DNA of 64,000 bases from Geoanaerobacter pelophilus (lineage in GTDB: Bacteria; Desulfobacterota; Desulfuromonadia; Geobacterales; DSM-12255), in NCBI RefSeq assembly GCF_018476885.1, contig NZ_JAHCVJ010000003.1, forward strand, positions 62,001-126,000, written 5' to 3'. The notes beneath the pieces were generated by a model that had not been told where the DNA came from, ran no database searches, and worked only from the letters and a program-made list of their open reading frames with translations. Positions 44,445-52,859 of this stretch are shown here, in pieces. The translations under genes and the position numbers were made by a program. The stretch's first letter is position 1; every line of letters begins with the position of its first letter.

Positions 44445-44984
44445 TCAGCTGACCCGGGCAGCACCGGCCTCTATCGCCTTGACATTGGCGGGAATAAACC
44501 GGTGATTTCGTTCAGGAAGGGCATCTTTAAGGGCTTGTTCGAGGGTCGTGACGGCAATCGCCCCAGTTTTAGCCGCATAAGCCCCGGCAGCTACCATATT
44601 GACCATGCGCGGATCGCCAAGGCCGTTGGCAATCTCATTCATCGGAATCGCCAGCAGCTCCACATCGTTTCTGGTTAATGCCGTCGTATCCACTAAAGAT
44701 GAATTGACGATGCAGACCCCGCCGGTGGCAACTTTCGGAAAATATTTATCAAAGGAGAGCTGGTTGAGCAGCACCGAGACTGAAGGGTTGCCAACAACCG
44801 GAGAGCCCACCTCTCCGTCGGCAATTATCACGGTGCACATTGCCGCTCCACCCCGCTTTTCCACACCATAGGCCGGAAAGAAAGAGACATTCTTCCCCTC
44901 CCTTATGGCAGCATAGGAAAGCAGGTTACCGGCCAGCAGTACGCCCTGGCCGCCAAAACCGGATATAAAGAGATCGTAACGCAT
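44445..44984 (-). CDS. korC: 2-oxoacid:ferredoxin oxidoreductase, gamma subunit
   Basis: 179 residues. SGFGGQGVLLAGNLLSYAAI at the start and SFFPAYGVEKRGGAAMCTV match the gamma domain of 2-oxoacid:acceptor oxidoreductases. Last gene of korD-korA-korB-korC. The enzyme oxidatively decarboxylates 2-oxoglutarate (or a branched 2-oxoacid) to acyl-CoA, reducing ferredoxin; in Geobacter-type metabolism this is a TCA-cycle step. Confidence 0.92.
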   Translation of the reverse strand: MRYDLFISGFGGQGVLLAGNLLSYAAIREGKNVSFFPAYGVEKRGGAAMCTVIIADGEVGSPVVGNPSVSVLLNQLSFDKYFPKVATGGVCIVNSSLVDTTALTRNDVELLAIPMNEIANGLGDPRMVNMVAAGAYAAKTGAIAVTTLEQALKDALPERNHRFIPANVKAIEAGAARVS

Positions 44985-45038
44985 TTATATTCTCCTACCT
45001 AGTGTTTGCCCTAATCCTGGCGATAACGAGGATCGCCC

Positions 45039-45782
45039 CTACAATTCCGAGCTGTTTTTGAAGACGCCGATCGGGAAGTAGGGGATAAGCTCCCCTGCTA
45101 CCCGCTCATTGGCCTGGGTCGGGTTCATCCCCCAGTTGGTCGGACATGCCGAGAGCGCCTCAATAAAAGAAAAACCCTTGCCTTCGGCCTGATAACGAAA
45201 CGCCTTGCTGATCTGCTTCCGGGCATCGATCAGGTTACGCGGATTATTGACCGCCACCCGGGCGCTGAAACCGACCCCCTCAAGGTTCGCCAGCAGTTCA
45301 GCCATCTTGAGCGGCGCACCGTCCTTGGACTGATTGCGGCCATAGGGCGAAGTGGAGGTTTTCTGGCCCACAAGCGTGGTCGGGGCCATCTGGCCGCCGG
45401 TCATACCGTAGGTGGTATTGTTGACGAATATGACGGTGATATCCTCGCCGCGGTTGGCTGCATGGATGATCTCAGAAGTGCCGATCGCAGCAAGGTCGCC
45501 ATCCCCCTGATAGGTAAAGACTATGGATTCAGGCCTGGCCCGCTTGACCCCGGTGGCAACTGCCGATGCCCTGCCATGCGGCGACTCCACCACATCTATG
45601 TCAAAATAGCTGTAGAGGAACACCGAACACCCCACCGAAGCGCAGCCAATGGTCCGCTCACGCAAGTTGTGGTCGTCCAGCGCCTCGGCAACAATGCGAT
45701 GGATAGTGCCATGCTGGCACCCGGGGCAGAAATGGGTCTGCACGTCAGCAAGAGAGACCGGCCTCTTAAAAACCTGTTGCAT
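45039..45782 (-). CDS. korB: 2-oxoacid:ferredoxin oxidoreductase, beta (TPP) subunit
   Basis: 247 residues from the ATG at 45782 (GAGAGG upstream). TPP-binding: FCPGCQHGTIHRIV, SVGCSVF, GRASAVATGVKRARP, YQGDGDLAAIGTSEIIHAAN (GDG motif) and VNNTTYGMTGGQMAPTT. Carries thiamine pyrophosphate and the decarboxylation site. Substrate choice (2-oxoglutarate versus branched-chain) follows the usual Geobacter annotation and is not proven by sequence. Confidence 0.93.
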   Translation of the reverse strand: MQQVFKRPVSLADVQTHFCPGCQHGTIHRIVAEALDDHNLRERTIGCASVGCSVFLYSYFDIDVVESPHGRASAVATGVKRARPESIVFTYQGDGDLAAIGTSEIIHAANRGEDITVIFVNNTTYGMTGGQMAPTTLVGQKTSTSPYGRNQSKDGAPLKMAELLANLEGVGFSARVAVNNPRNLIDARKQISKAFRYQAEGKGFSFIEALSACPTNWGMNPTQANERVAGELIPYFPIGVFKNSSEL

Positions 45783-45820
45783 ATCGATACCTCTCAAACG
45801 GTGAAAAAGTAAACCAACGA

Positions 45821-46879
45821 TCAGTAATGCTTCTTGATTTGCTCAAACAGCTCTTCCGGTGTCGGCAGCGAGCCGGCCCCGGGAGGACGGCCATAAAAAG
45901 CGATTTCCGTGCCGGGCTGTACCGATAACCTGACATCGTCAATCATCTGCCCGGTGCTCAGTTCGATATCCAGGATCTTGCGACAGCGACCGGTCAGGTC
46001 ATGGTAACCTTTTGCCGGGAACGGGAAAAGGGTGATCGGTCTCAGCAGCCCTACCTTCATCCCGGCTTCGCGGGCCATCATTACCGCCGATTTTGCGATA
46101 CGGGCGGCTGAGCCAAAGGCGGTTATTACCAGCGTGGCATCGCTGGTCTCAAACTCTTCCCAGCGAGACTCATTTTCCTGCAACTCAAGGTAGCGATCAT
46201 GCATCTGCCAGTGGAAGGCCTCCATCTCGCCATCACCAAGCTTCAGGGACTTGACCACCCGTTGCTCAGTCCCTTCCTTCCAGCCGCGGACAACCCAGTC
46301 CTTTAGCGGCAGGTCGACTACCGGCCTGGGATTGGCAGTAATCGCCTCTTTCATCTGACCGATAACCGCATCGGCAAAGACCATGGCCGGAATCCGGTAG
46401 ATATCGGAAAGATCAAAGGCAAGCATGGTCAGGTCGTACATCTCCTGCACCGATGCCGGGGCAAGCACGATGATCCGGTAACCGCCATGACCGCCCCCCC
46501 TGGTTGCCTGAAAATAATCGGCCTGCGAGGCATCGATCCCGCCAAGACCCGGTCCTTGCCGGCAGATATCGACAATGACACCCGGCAGTTCCGAACCGGC
46601 CATGTAGGAGATCCCCTCCTGTTTCAGAGAGATCCCCGGACCCGACGACGAAGTCATGCACCGCACCCCGCAGGCCGAGGCGCCGAGCAGCATGTTTATG
46701 GCAGCGATCTCGCTCTCTGCCTGAATGAACTCCCCGCCTAACGCCGGAAACTCCCGGGAGAGATATTCCGGAATGTCGCTTTGCGGTGTAATCGGATAGC
46801 CGAAGTAGTGACGGCACCCTGCTTCAATGGCAGCCATGGCCACCGCCTCATTACCTTTGACAAACTTACGTTGCAGCAC
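45821..46879 (-). CDS. korA: 2-oxoacid:ferredoxin oxidoreductase, alpha subunit
   Basis: 352 residues from the GTG at 46879 (TGGAGGTTC upstream). GNEAVAMAAIEAGCRHYFGY, ITPQSDIPEYLS, TSSSGPGISLKQEGISYM and the CoA-site region near the C-terminus are typical of KorA/VorB. It is separated from korD by 196 bases containing repeat copy B, so regulation or RNA processing may differ between them. Confidence 0.93.
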   Translation of the reverse strand: MLQRKFVKGNEAVAMAAIEAGCRHYFGYPITPQSDIPEYLSREFPALGGEFIQAESEIAAINMLLGASACGVRCMTSSSGPGISLKQEGISYMAGSELPGVIVDICRQGPGLGGIDASQADYFQATRGGGHGGYRIIVLAPASVQEMYDLTMLAFDLSDIYRIPAMVFADAVIGQMKEAITANPRPVVDLPLKDWVVRGWKEGTEQRVVKSLKLGDGEMEAFHWQMHDRYLELQENESRWEEFETSDATLVITAFGSAARIAKSAVMMAREAGMKVGLLRPITLFPFPAKGYHDLTGRCRKILDIELSTGQMIDDVRLSVQPGTEIAFYGRPPGAGSLPTPEELFEQIKKHY

Positions 46880-46913
46880 TAAGAACCTCCACTTTAAACA
46901 ACTCAAAATCTAA

Positions 46914-47027
46914 TGGCACAGCAAAAAGCTCCAGATGCAAGGCTTGCGAAAGCTGAGGAACGAGTCGTAGCCGGAGGCTACGTCGCAGTGACGAAGATTG
47001 AGCGTAACGCAGCAGATGGGCTTTTTT
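46914..47027 (-). repeat. Structured intergenic repeat, copy B
   Basis: 114 bases between korD and korA; read on the minus strand it matches copy A (8193-8304) at about 90%. The internal hairpin is preserved by a compensated change: CGTAGCC-TCC-GGCTACG versus loop TTT in copy A. It ends 35 bases before the korA start. Both copies therefore have the same orientation relative to the gene they precede. Confidence 0.85.
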
Positions 47028-47075
47028 AGTGACTTCTCACCGGAAAATCCTCCGGATTTACAGGCGAAGCCATCC

Positions 47076-47279
47076 CTATTTGAAAACAATTATTGCCACA
47101 TCAGGGCATACCTGGGCGCAAAATGCACAGCCGGTACATTTGGTCTGATCCGGGGCCAAAGCAGTATGATAACCAATTGCGTTTATCTGGTCGCTCATCA
47201 CAATGATCTTTTGCGGACAAATCGTTGTGCAGAGCTCACATCCCTTGCACCGTGCAATATCAATCTCTATTCTCGGCAT
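47076..47279 (-). CDS. korD: 2-oxoacid:ferredoxin oxidoreductase, delta (2[4Fe-4S] ferredoxin) subunit
   Basis: 67 residues from the ATG at 47279 (GAGAGG upstream). Two clusters: CKGCELCTTICP and CTGCAFCAQVCP. First gene of korDABC; passes electrons from the TPP subunit to ferredoxin. Confidence 0.92.
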   Translation of the reverse strand: MPRIEIDIARCKGCELCTTICPQKIIVMSDQINAIGYHTALAPDQTKCTGCAFCAQVCPDVAIIVFK

Positions 47280-47313
47280 AGTCCCGAACCTCTCATAATG
47301 CGTTCTTACAAAC

Positions 47314-47347
47314 AAAGGGATAGCGGCATGACAGACGCTATCCCTTT
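47314..47347 (-). terminator. Hairpin terminator between hisG and korD
   Basis: Perfect 12-bp stem AAAGGGATAGCG (47314-47325) / CGCTATCCCTTT (47336-47347), 10-base loop, then TTTGTTTG on the minus strand. It separates the hisI-hisG transcript from korDABC. Confidence 0.75.
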
Positions 47348-47371
47348 CCGGACATCAGACAATCCGTCGGA

Positions 47372-48247
47372 TCAGATAATCTTGTTGAGCGGGTATTCCA
47401 CGATCCCCTGGGCCCCAAGCTTCAACAGTTCAGGGACAATCTTCCTTACATCTTTTTCCGGGAGCACACTCTCAACCGATACCCAATCGGAATTAAAGAG
47501 ATGGGCAACTGTTGGTTGATTGAGGCTCGGCAGGATTCGGGTTATTGCCTCAACTGCGCTGTTTGGCGCATTCAGCTTAAGCCCCACCATCCCTTCGGCT
47601 GCAAGAGCAGACTTGAGGAGTTTGGCGATAGTTTCAATCTTCTCCCGTTTCCAGGGATCAGCCCAGGCAGCCTTGTTCACCACCAGCACCGGAACCGACT
47701 CCATCAGCTCACAGACAATTCTGAGGCCATTGGCCTTAATGGTTGAGCCGGTCTCAGTCACCTCAACAATAGCGTCGCAAAGTCCGTCCACCACCTTGGC
47801 TTCGGTTGCACCCCAGGAAAATTCAACAGTCACCGGGATGTTCCGCTCGGCAAAATACCGCTTGGTAAAGCCGACCAGCTCTGTCGAGATGGTTGCTCCG
47901 TGAAGATCTTCAGGCTTCTGCACCTGAGAGTCCTTGTTTACCACAAGCACCCAGCGGGCCGGCCTGCGCGAGACCTTGGAATAAACCATTTCGCAGACTT
48001 CGATTACATCCGACTCGTTCTCCCGAACCCAGTCACGTCCGGCAATACCGGCGTCGATGGTGCCACGCTGAACATATTTCCCCATCTCCTGAGGGCGGAT
48101 CAGCTTGCAGCTCATTTCATCATCATCAATGCCGGGGAAATAGCTGCGGGAAGAGATGCTGATCTGCCACCCGGCCTTTTTGAAGAGATCTACTGTCGCG
48201 TTTTCCAGGCTCCCCTTGGGGATGCCGAACTGAAGGATATTGCTCAC
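47372..48247 (-). CDS. hisG: ATP phosphoribosyltransferase (long form)
   Basis: 291 residues from the GTG at 48247 (AGGAGG upstream), overlapping the hisI stop in GTGA. First step of histidine synthesis: ATP + [35 protein letters not shown] and the PRPP loop [18 protein letters not shown] are present. The C-terminal ~75 residues form the ACT-like regulatory domain of HisG-L (histidine feedback). Only hisI accompanies it here; the rest of the his genes are elsewhere. Confidence 0.94.
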   Translation of the reverse strand: MSNILQFGIPKGSLENATVDLFKKAGWQISISSRSYFPGIDDDEMSCKLIRPQEMGKYVQRGTIDAGIAGRDWVRENESDVIEVCEMVYSKVSRRPARWVLVVNKDSQVQKPEDLHGATISTELVGFTKRYFAERNIPVTVEFSWGATEAKVVDGLCDAIVEVTETGSTIKANGLRIVCELMESVPVLVVNKAAWADPWKREKIETIAKLLKSALAAEGMVGLKLNAPNSAVEAITRILPSLNQPTVAHLFNSDWVSVESVLPEKDVRKIVPELLKLGAQGIVEYPLNKII

Positions 48248-48621
48248 TTCTTGTATACCTCCTTGGGATCGAACAGCGGATTCGAGTTTTCGACCCACTG
48301 GCCGTTCTCCCACTTCACGTAAAAGCAGCTTCTGTTGCCGGTGTGGCAGGCGGCAGGGCCGTTCTGCTTGACCCGGATTACCACTGAGTCACTGTCGCAG
48401 TCGGTATAAGCCTCGACAACCTCTTGAGTGTTGCCGGACTCTTCACCCTTCATCCAGTACTTGTTTCTGGTCCTGCTAAAAAACCAGGTCTTACCGGTCT
48501 CCAGGGTCAGGTTGAGGGTCTTTTCGTCCATGAAAGCCACCATCAGGACATCGCCGGTCTCATGGTCCTGGATCACCGCAGGGATCAGGCCATTCATCTT
48601 ATTGAAATCGATGGTTACCAT
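48244..48621 (-). CDS. hisI: Phosphoribosyl-AMP cyclohydrolase
   Basis: 125 residues, monofunctional (no HisE domain). [51 protein letters not shown] (Mg site) and [10 protein letters not shown] (Zn Cys). Third step of histidine synthesis. Translation is coupled to hisG by a 4-base overlap. Confidence 0.95.
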   Translation of the reverse strand: MVTIDFNKMNGLIPAVIQDHETGDVLMVAFMDEKTLNLTLETGKTWFFSRTRNKYWMKGEESGNTQEVVEAYTDCDSDSVVIRVKQNGPAACHTGNRSCFYVKWENGQWVENSNPLFDPKEVYKK

Positions 48622-48660
48622 CGTTCATTCTCCTTTAGGGGGATAATTGAATTACAGAGT

Positions 48661-48999
48661 TTATTCTTCGTCCTGCACGCCCCATTTATCGACAAAATGG
48701 ATTCGATGCAAAACATTCTGGCCGCTGACCTCATCAAGAATCGTATCGGCCTCTGCTGTGGTAAAACCAACCTTGGGACGTACCCCCATCCAATGAGTCG
48801 CCTCGCCGGCCGGCGTCTCCATGGGACGCGGCACCGGAGGGCCGGGCTTGTATTTGTCGTTGATAAACAGTGCCGCCTCATACTGTTTTGGCCGTTTGAC
48901 CAGCTTCACCTCAACCAAGAAACCGCTTTTAAGCGTTTTGGTGAATATGGAGTCAATGATTTCCATATCCTTAGGTATTTCACCAGAATCTTCAAACAT
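48661..48999 (-). CDS. Small conserved-looking protein, unknown
   Basis: 112 residues, ATG followed by FEDSGEIPKDMEIIDSIFTK. Mixed alpha/beta composition, no Cys cluster, no membrane segment, with a Pro-rich stretch (YKPGPPVPRPMETPAG). Codon use is like the neighbours. It lies 39 bases upstream of hisI on the same strand. No family recognised. Confidence 0.65.
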   Translation of the reverse strand: MFEDSGEIPKDMEIIDSIFTKTLKSGFLVEVKLVKRPKQYEAALFINDKYKPGPPVPRPMETPAGEATHWMGVRPKVGFTTAEADTILDEVSGQNVLHRIHFVDKWGVQDEE

Positions 49000-49082
49000 G
49001 TCCTGCCCCCTTATCGGAGTTAAAATCGTGCCATATTAAAACAACAAAATGATATTTGCAAGCAAGGCGTGAATTTCTGCAG

Positions 49083-49826
49083 TCACTTGACAGCTAACTC
49101 CCGCTGACGAACAACCTCGAACAGGGCGATGCTCCCGGCAACCGCGGCATTCAGCGATGATACCCCGCCGTGCAGCGGGATCGACAGGATCACATCACAC
49201 CCTTTCCTGACCAGCGGCCTGATCCCCTCGCCTTCGTTGCCGACCAGCAGCGCAATCTTGCCGCTGAACTTCTGGCGAAAGATAGTTGCTGATGCCTCAT
49301 CCGATAAGCCATAGATCCAGAAACCGGCTTCTTTCAACCGTTCCAGGGTTTGCGCCAGATTGGTGACCCTGGCGATCGGCAGAGTCTCCACCGCCCCGGC
49401 CGAAACGCGCTCGACTGAAGGGGTTACCCCGACAGAACGGTCCTTGGTGATGACAATTCCCGATGCTCCGGCACAGGCTGCGCTTCTCACCATCGACCCG
49501 AGATTTGCCGGGTCCTGAATGGAATCAAGCAGCAGAACCAGGGCATCTTCAGCGGCAGCAGTCGCAGCGATAATATCTTCCAGATCGCTGTACGGGAACG
49601 GCTCAACCCTGAGGGCAACCCCCTGGTGGTGGTCACTCCCGGCAAGGCGGGTAATGTCGGGCTTCTGCCTGCTTCTGACTGCAACGCCGCGCTCGTTTGC
49701 CAGCTGAACAATGCGCGCCAAACGGCGGTCATCAGGGCTACCGGCAATGAACAGCTCAAATGACTTACGCTCTCCGCGCAATGCCTCGGTAACGGCATTT
49801 ATGCCATAAACGATTTCATCAGACAC
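49083..49826 (-). CDS. rlmB: 23S rRNA (guanosine-2'-O-)-methyltransferase RlmB
   Basis: 247 residues. SPOUT/TrmH family: the N-terminal substrate-binding domain (YGINAVTEALRGERKSFELF) precedes the knot with LLDSIQDPANLGSMVRSAAC, LLVGNEGEGIRPLV and SIPLHGGVSSLNAAVAGSIA. Methylates a guanosine ribose in 23S rRNA. Its start shares one base with the pyrF stop. Confidence 0.93.
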   Translation of the reverse strand: MSDEIVYGINAVTEALRGERKSFELFIAGSPDDRRLARIVQLANERGVAVRSRQKPDITRLAGSDHHQGVALRVEPFPYSDLEDIIAATAAAEDALVLLLDSIQDPANLGSMVRSAACAGASGIVITKDRSVGVTPSVERVSAGAVETLPIARVTNLAQTLERLKEAGFWIYGLSDEASATIFRQKFSGKIALLVGNEGEGIRPLVRKGCDVILSIPLHGGVSSLNAAVAGSIALFEVVRQRELAVK

Positions 49827-50554
49827 TAAAGGCCCGCCTTCCCGGCAACAATCTCATCAACGATCAGATCGCACGCCTGCACAGGATCGGCATGAGCCGA
49901 GATCGGCCTGCCGATCACCAGGTAATCCGCGCCAGCGCTCACCGCATCAGCCGGGGTCATGATCCGCTTCTGATCATCGACAGAAGCAAAGGCCGGCCGT
50001 ACCCCGGGGGTCACGATCAGGAAATCGCTGCCACACGCCTCGCGAATCAGCGACGTTTCCTGGGGCGAAGCCACCACACCATCCACGCCGGCCCGTTGGG
50101 CCAGCTTCGCCAACCTTACCACCTGCTCGCGGATCGGTGTCTCGATACCGATCTCGGCCAGGGTTTCCTGGTTGGACGAGGTCAGGATCGTCACCGCCAG
50201 CACCTTCGGCCGCTGCTCACCGCACTTGCTCCGCAGCGTCTCCATGGAGGTCGCCATCATCTCGTAACCACCGAGGGCGTGCAGGTTGCACAACTGAACA
50301 CCGAGACGAGCCGCCTCCAGCGTGGCCATGGCCACGGTGTTGGGGATATCGTGGTACTTGAGATCAAGGAACACCTCGCCGCCCGCCTGCCGGATAGCGC
50401 GCACCGCCTCAGGGCCGCAGGCGGTAAAGAGCTGTTTGCCGATCTTGAACATGCCGACCTTGTTTGAGAGCAGGCCGGCCCACTTCGTTACCTCTGCCAT
50501 CCCCGGCACATCCAGGGCAAAGATGATCTTGTTGCGTGCATCGTCGCGGGTCAT
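49826..50554 (-). CDS. pyrF: Orotidine 5'-phosphate decarboxylase
   Basis: 242 residues. IIFALDVPGMAEV at the start, catalytic DLKYHDIPNTV (Asp-x-Lys-x-x-Asp), VTPGVRPAFA and LVIGRPISAHADPV at the C-terminus. Last step of UMP synthesis. pyrF-rlmB is a two-gene unit. Confidence 0.96.
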   Translation of the reverse strand: MTRDDARNKIIFALDVPGMAEVTKWAGLLSNKVGMFKIGKQLFTACGPEAVRAIRQAGGEVFLDLKYHDIPNTVAMATLEAARLGVQLCNLHALGGYEMMATSMETLRSKCGEQRPKVLAVTILTSSNQETLAEIGIETPIREQVVRLAKLAQRAGVDGVVASPQETSLIREACGSDFLIVTPGVRPAFASVDDQKRIMTPADAVSAGADYLVIGRPISAHADPVQACDLIVDEIVAGKAGL

Positions 50555-50648
50555 GGTGGAAACCTTTTTGGCTGGGATTATTAATTAGACTTACATAGCA
50601 GGTGCGGCGAGAAAATACAACTGTCGTGTGCGTGTCCCGCACATGAAA

Positions 50649-50679
50649 AAAGCCCACCGAAGCGTTTTCGACGGGCTTT
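50649..50679 (-). terminator. Terminator downstream of the CMD-family gene
   Basis: Stem AAAGCCC/GGGCTTT with a 2x2 internal loop then three more pairs, and on the minus strand a run of six T (50651-50646). Lies 34 bases after the stop at 50713 and separates it from pyrF. Confidence 0.75.
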
Positions 50680-50712
50680 CGCAATCTCAGTCACCCAGGC
50701 AACCCCAACCTG

Positions 50713-51024
50713 TCAGTCGAGCACCTCATCCATTCTGGACAGGGCAGCCGCCACGGTCGGGAAACCGATGGTGCTGGTGAGAGCAATGATGGCATGACAC
50801 ACCTCGTCTTTGGTGGCACCCGCCTCCAGCGCCCGGAGGGCATGACTGCGAAGCGAGCCTTTCGAGCCGATGGCCGCCGCAGCGCCCAGCTGGATCAGCT
50901 GCACCGTCTTCTCGTCGAGCGGCCCGGACTTCCGGGCAATCGTGCCCATCGCCTCCACGGCGGTGATCAGCTCCGGGTGGCGCTCCTTAAGCTTGTTGTA
51001 GAGTTGAGATGTTTCATGAGCCAT
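50713..51024 (-). CDS. Carboxymuconolactone decarboxylase family protein
   Basis: 103 residues from the ATG at 51024 (GAGGAGGATCGCGT upstream). The CMD fold is recognised from LDEKTVQLIQLGAAAAIGSK, LRSHALRALEAGATKDEVCH and AIIALTSTIGFPTVAAAL. AhpD-type enzymes use CXXC; here only DEVCHAI with one Cys is present, so a peroxidase-reductase role is unlikely. Function unknown. Confidence 0.85.
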   Translation of the reverse strand: MAHETSQLYNKLKERHPELITAVEAMGTIARKSGPLDEKTVQLIQLGAAAAIGSKGSLRSHALRALEAGATKDEVCHAIIALTSTIGFPTVAAALSRMDEVLD

Positions 51025-51184
51025 ACGCGATCCTCCTCTTCGCAATGTAAGAAACCGGGACACTCCCGGTCGCTCGCTGCTTTTGGGTTAGATGGTATCA
51101 TACCTTCCGCTATCGGCAAGGGCGACCCCGCACAGTTGCATCACTGTTACTGTTTCGGGAATAAATCTCAAAAATCTCTCGGTA

Positions 51185-52024
51185 TCATTCAGTAAGACAA
51201 GACATAAGTGAACGTGCAACCAGCGGATTTGCTGCAAATTGTGGAAGCCCAAGCTCTGCCACCACAGTGCGACATAGCTCCATACGATCGCTGCCCCCCC
51301 AAATTTCAGCTGAGTTATGCACTGCAGCATTAATTTTCTTCAGCCAGTCGGCGCTGTCTGTGAACAGAATGCGAGCTGCTGCCGACTGCTTTGGCTCATC
51401 CCATGCTGACAACAACCAGTCCAGCTCGATATCCTGCAATATTGCGAGTGAATCAAGAGCAGATTGATAGTTGTCAAAGATCGGCATATCTTCTGGTACG
51501 AGCACGGCATCGCCAGTAAATAGTACCTTCTCGGTCGGGCACCATAATGATATTGAACCCGCGGAATGCCCCGGGGTATGTATGACTTCCAGAGAAATGC
51601 CGTGATCAAGGAGGATGGATTCACCACCATACAGCAGATTGTCAACGGTAACCGGGCCACCCACAAGGGTTTGGAATCCTGGTACCGGCCGCTCCTTTTC
51701 CTGGAGATTAATATCTTCAATACAGCCCCTTTCAGCAACATGAGCTGAAACACGGCATCCGGTCGTCCTTTGCAACTCCTTAGCTGCGCCAATGTGGTCG
51801 GGGTGTGAATGAGTGAGGATAAGGTGTTCTAGCTGTTTTTGTTGAAGTCCTGTTTGCTCCAAATACTTAAGAATATGGTGCTCTGATCCAGCAACTCCGC
51901 TATCGATCAGGGTAATTTTTTCGCCGCAATACAGAAATACGTTGACTGAACGGCTGATCGCTCCGGCTGGGGTTGGTACGGTAAAGGGGATGTTGATGGC
52001 ATGGATACGTGGGGTGATTTGCAT
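51185..52024 (-). CDS. Metallo-beta-lactamase-fold hydrolase
   Basis: 279 residues. LTHSHPDHIGAAKEL (HxHxDH), ISLEVIHTPGHSAGSISLW (third His), and FTGDAVLVPEDMPIFD (bridging Asp) give the dinuclear zinc site of glyoxalase II-like hydrolases. The start of the protein reads INIPFTVPTPAGAISRSVNV, which places the active site early. Substrate unknown; the C-terminal ~60 residues are helical and may cap the site. Confidence 0.88.
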   Translation of the reverse strand: MQITPRIHAINIPFTVPTPAGAISRSVNVFLYCGEKITLIDSGVAGSEHHILKYLEQTGLQQKQLEHLILTHSHPDHIGAAKELQRTTGCRVSAHVAERGCIEDINLQEKERPVPGFQTLVGGPVTVDNLLYGGESILLDHGISLEVIHTPGHSAGSISLWCPTEKVLFTGDAVLVPEDMPIFDNYQSALDSLAILQDIELDWLLSAWDEPKQSAAARILFTDSADWLKKINAAVHNSAEIWGGSDRMELCRTVVAELGLPQFAANPLVARSLMSCLTE

Positions 52025-52274
52025 GGTAGTGCTCCTTTGGGAAATAAAATAGTCGCGAGACCAATCTCCCGCGCGGCCTTCGTTTCCCTGAAGCAGATAC
52101 GAAAAGAGCGCGGGAAGGTGACCCGCGCTCCTTGTGTTAATAAGGCAAGCAACGAGTCGTCACAAAGTGACGACTACGACGACCAGGGTTGTGGAGATTT
52201 TTTTCATCATAATGATCATTTATCTTAGTTTGAAAACAGAGTCAAGCGGATCGGCGCCAGAAGATAGTACCCGT
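52025..52274. other. Intergenic region with two strong inverted repeats
   Basis: Two hairpins in the leader of the MBL gene. GAGCGCGGG (52106-52114) / CCCGCGCTC (52122-52130) is followed on the minus strand by TTTT, resembling a terminator or attenuator. AGTCGTCAC (52155-52163) / GTGACGACT (52167-52175) has loop AAA and resembles a dyad operator. No gene in the region. Confidence 0.55.
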
Positions 52275-52303
52275 TCCCAGATTGCACGCCCGGGTGCTAT
52301 AAT
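52275..52303 (+). promoter_or_regulatory. Extended -10 promoter of the hemerythrin-like gene
   Basis: TGCTATAAT (52295-52303) is an extended -10 with a perfect TATAAT. A weak -35 TTCCCA (52275-52280) lies 17 bases upstream. About 45 bases before the start codon at 52349. Confidence 0.6.
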
Positions 52304-52348
52304 TACTACAGAGAAGAGAGCCGGATTATTTGCGACCGGAGGTGTACC

Positions 52349-52756
52349 ATGGTCTCGTTAGATAGGAACATCAAATTGGATCCAACGGTTGATTTATTAA
52401 ATATCTACTTTAACAAAATGGATGAATGTATAAAACTGCTCAACGATACCCTCAAAGACAATGAGGGAGATTGCGCGCTGACCAATGAGTTGCTAAATCA
52501 GCTTAAACAGCTTTACGAGTTGCATTTCATGCATGAGGAACAGCTATTGGCCGGGATGAATTACCCGACAGTCAATGAACAAAAAGTCCGCCATGGCTTG
52601 TTTCTCAAATCTTTTGAGCCGTTACAGCTCAAGAGCGACCAATGTCATACGCCGGGTTTTATAAATGACTTCAGCCAAATAAGACTGGATTTCATCTTTA
52701 ACATGAATGATGACACCATGGAGATTTGTGACTATATAATAAGCAATTATCATTGA
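52349..52756 (+). CDS. Hemerythrin-like protein lacking canonical iron ligands
   Basis: 135 residues, ATG with GGAGGTGTACC upstream. Four-helix pattern of bacteriohemerythrin: DECIKLLNDTLKDNEGD (helix A, where a ligand His is usual after DEQ), LHFMHEEQLLAGMNYPTVNE (HxxxE, ligands kept), KVRHGLFLKSFEPLQLK (one His kept) and FIFNMNDDTMEICDYII (usually HI-x-x-x-D; here Asn replaces His). At least two of the five usual His ligands are absent, so a di-iron oxygen site is doubtful. May be a signalling or structural relative. Codon use is AT-rich relative to neighbours. Confidence 0.72.
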   Translation: MVSLDRNIKLDPTVDLLNIYFNKMDECIKLLNDTLKDNEGDCALTNELLNQLKQLYELHFMHEEQLLAGMNYPTVNEQKVRHGLFLKSFEPLQLKSDQCHTPGFINDFSQIRLDFIFNMNDDTMEICDYIISNYH

Positions 52757-52804
52757 GAAGGTGCTGAGGTGCGGTAATGCGGTTGCACGTCGTTAACGGC
52801 AAGC

Positions 52805-52836
52805 AAAAAGGCGGAGAGTTGCCTCTCCGCCTTTTT
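52805..52836. terminator. Bidirectional terminator between hemerythrin-like gene and proS
   Basis: Perfect 14-bp stem AAAAAGGCGGAGAG (52805-52818) / CTCTCCGCCTTTTT (52823-52836), loop TTGC. A-run and T-run on the two sides serve both convergent genes. Confidence 0.92.
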
Positions 52837-52859
52837 GTTGATCATCGATTGTCGCGCTC

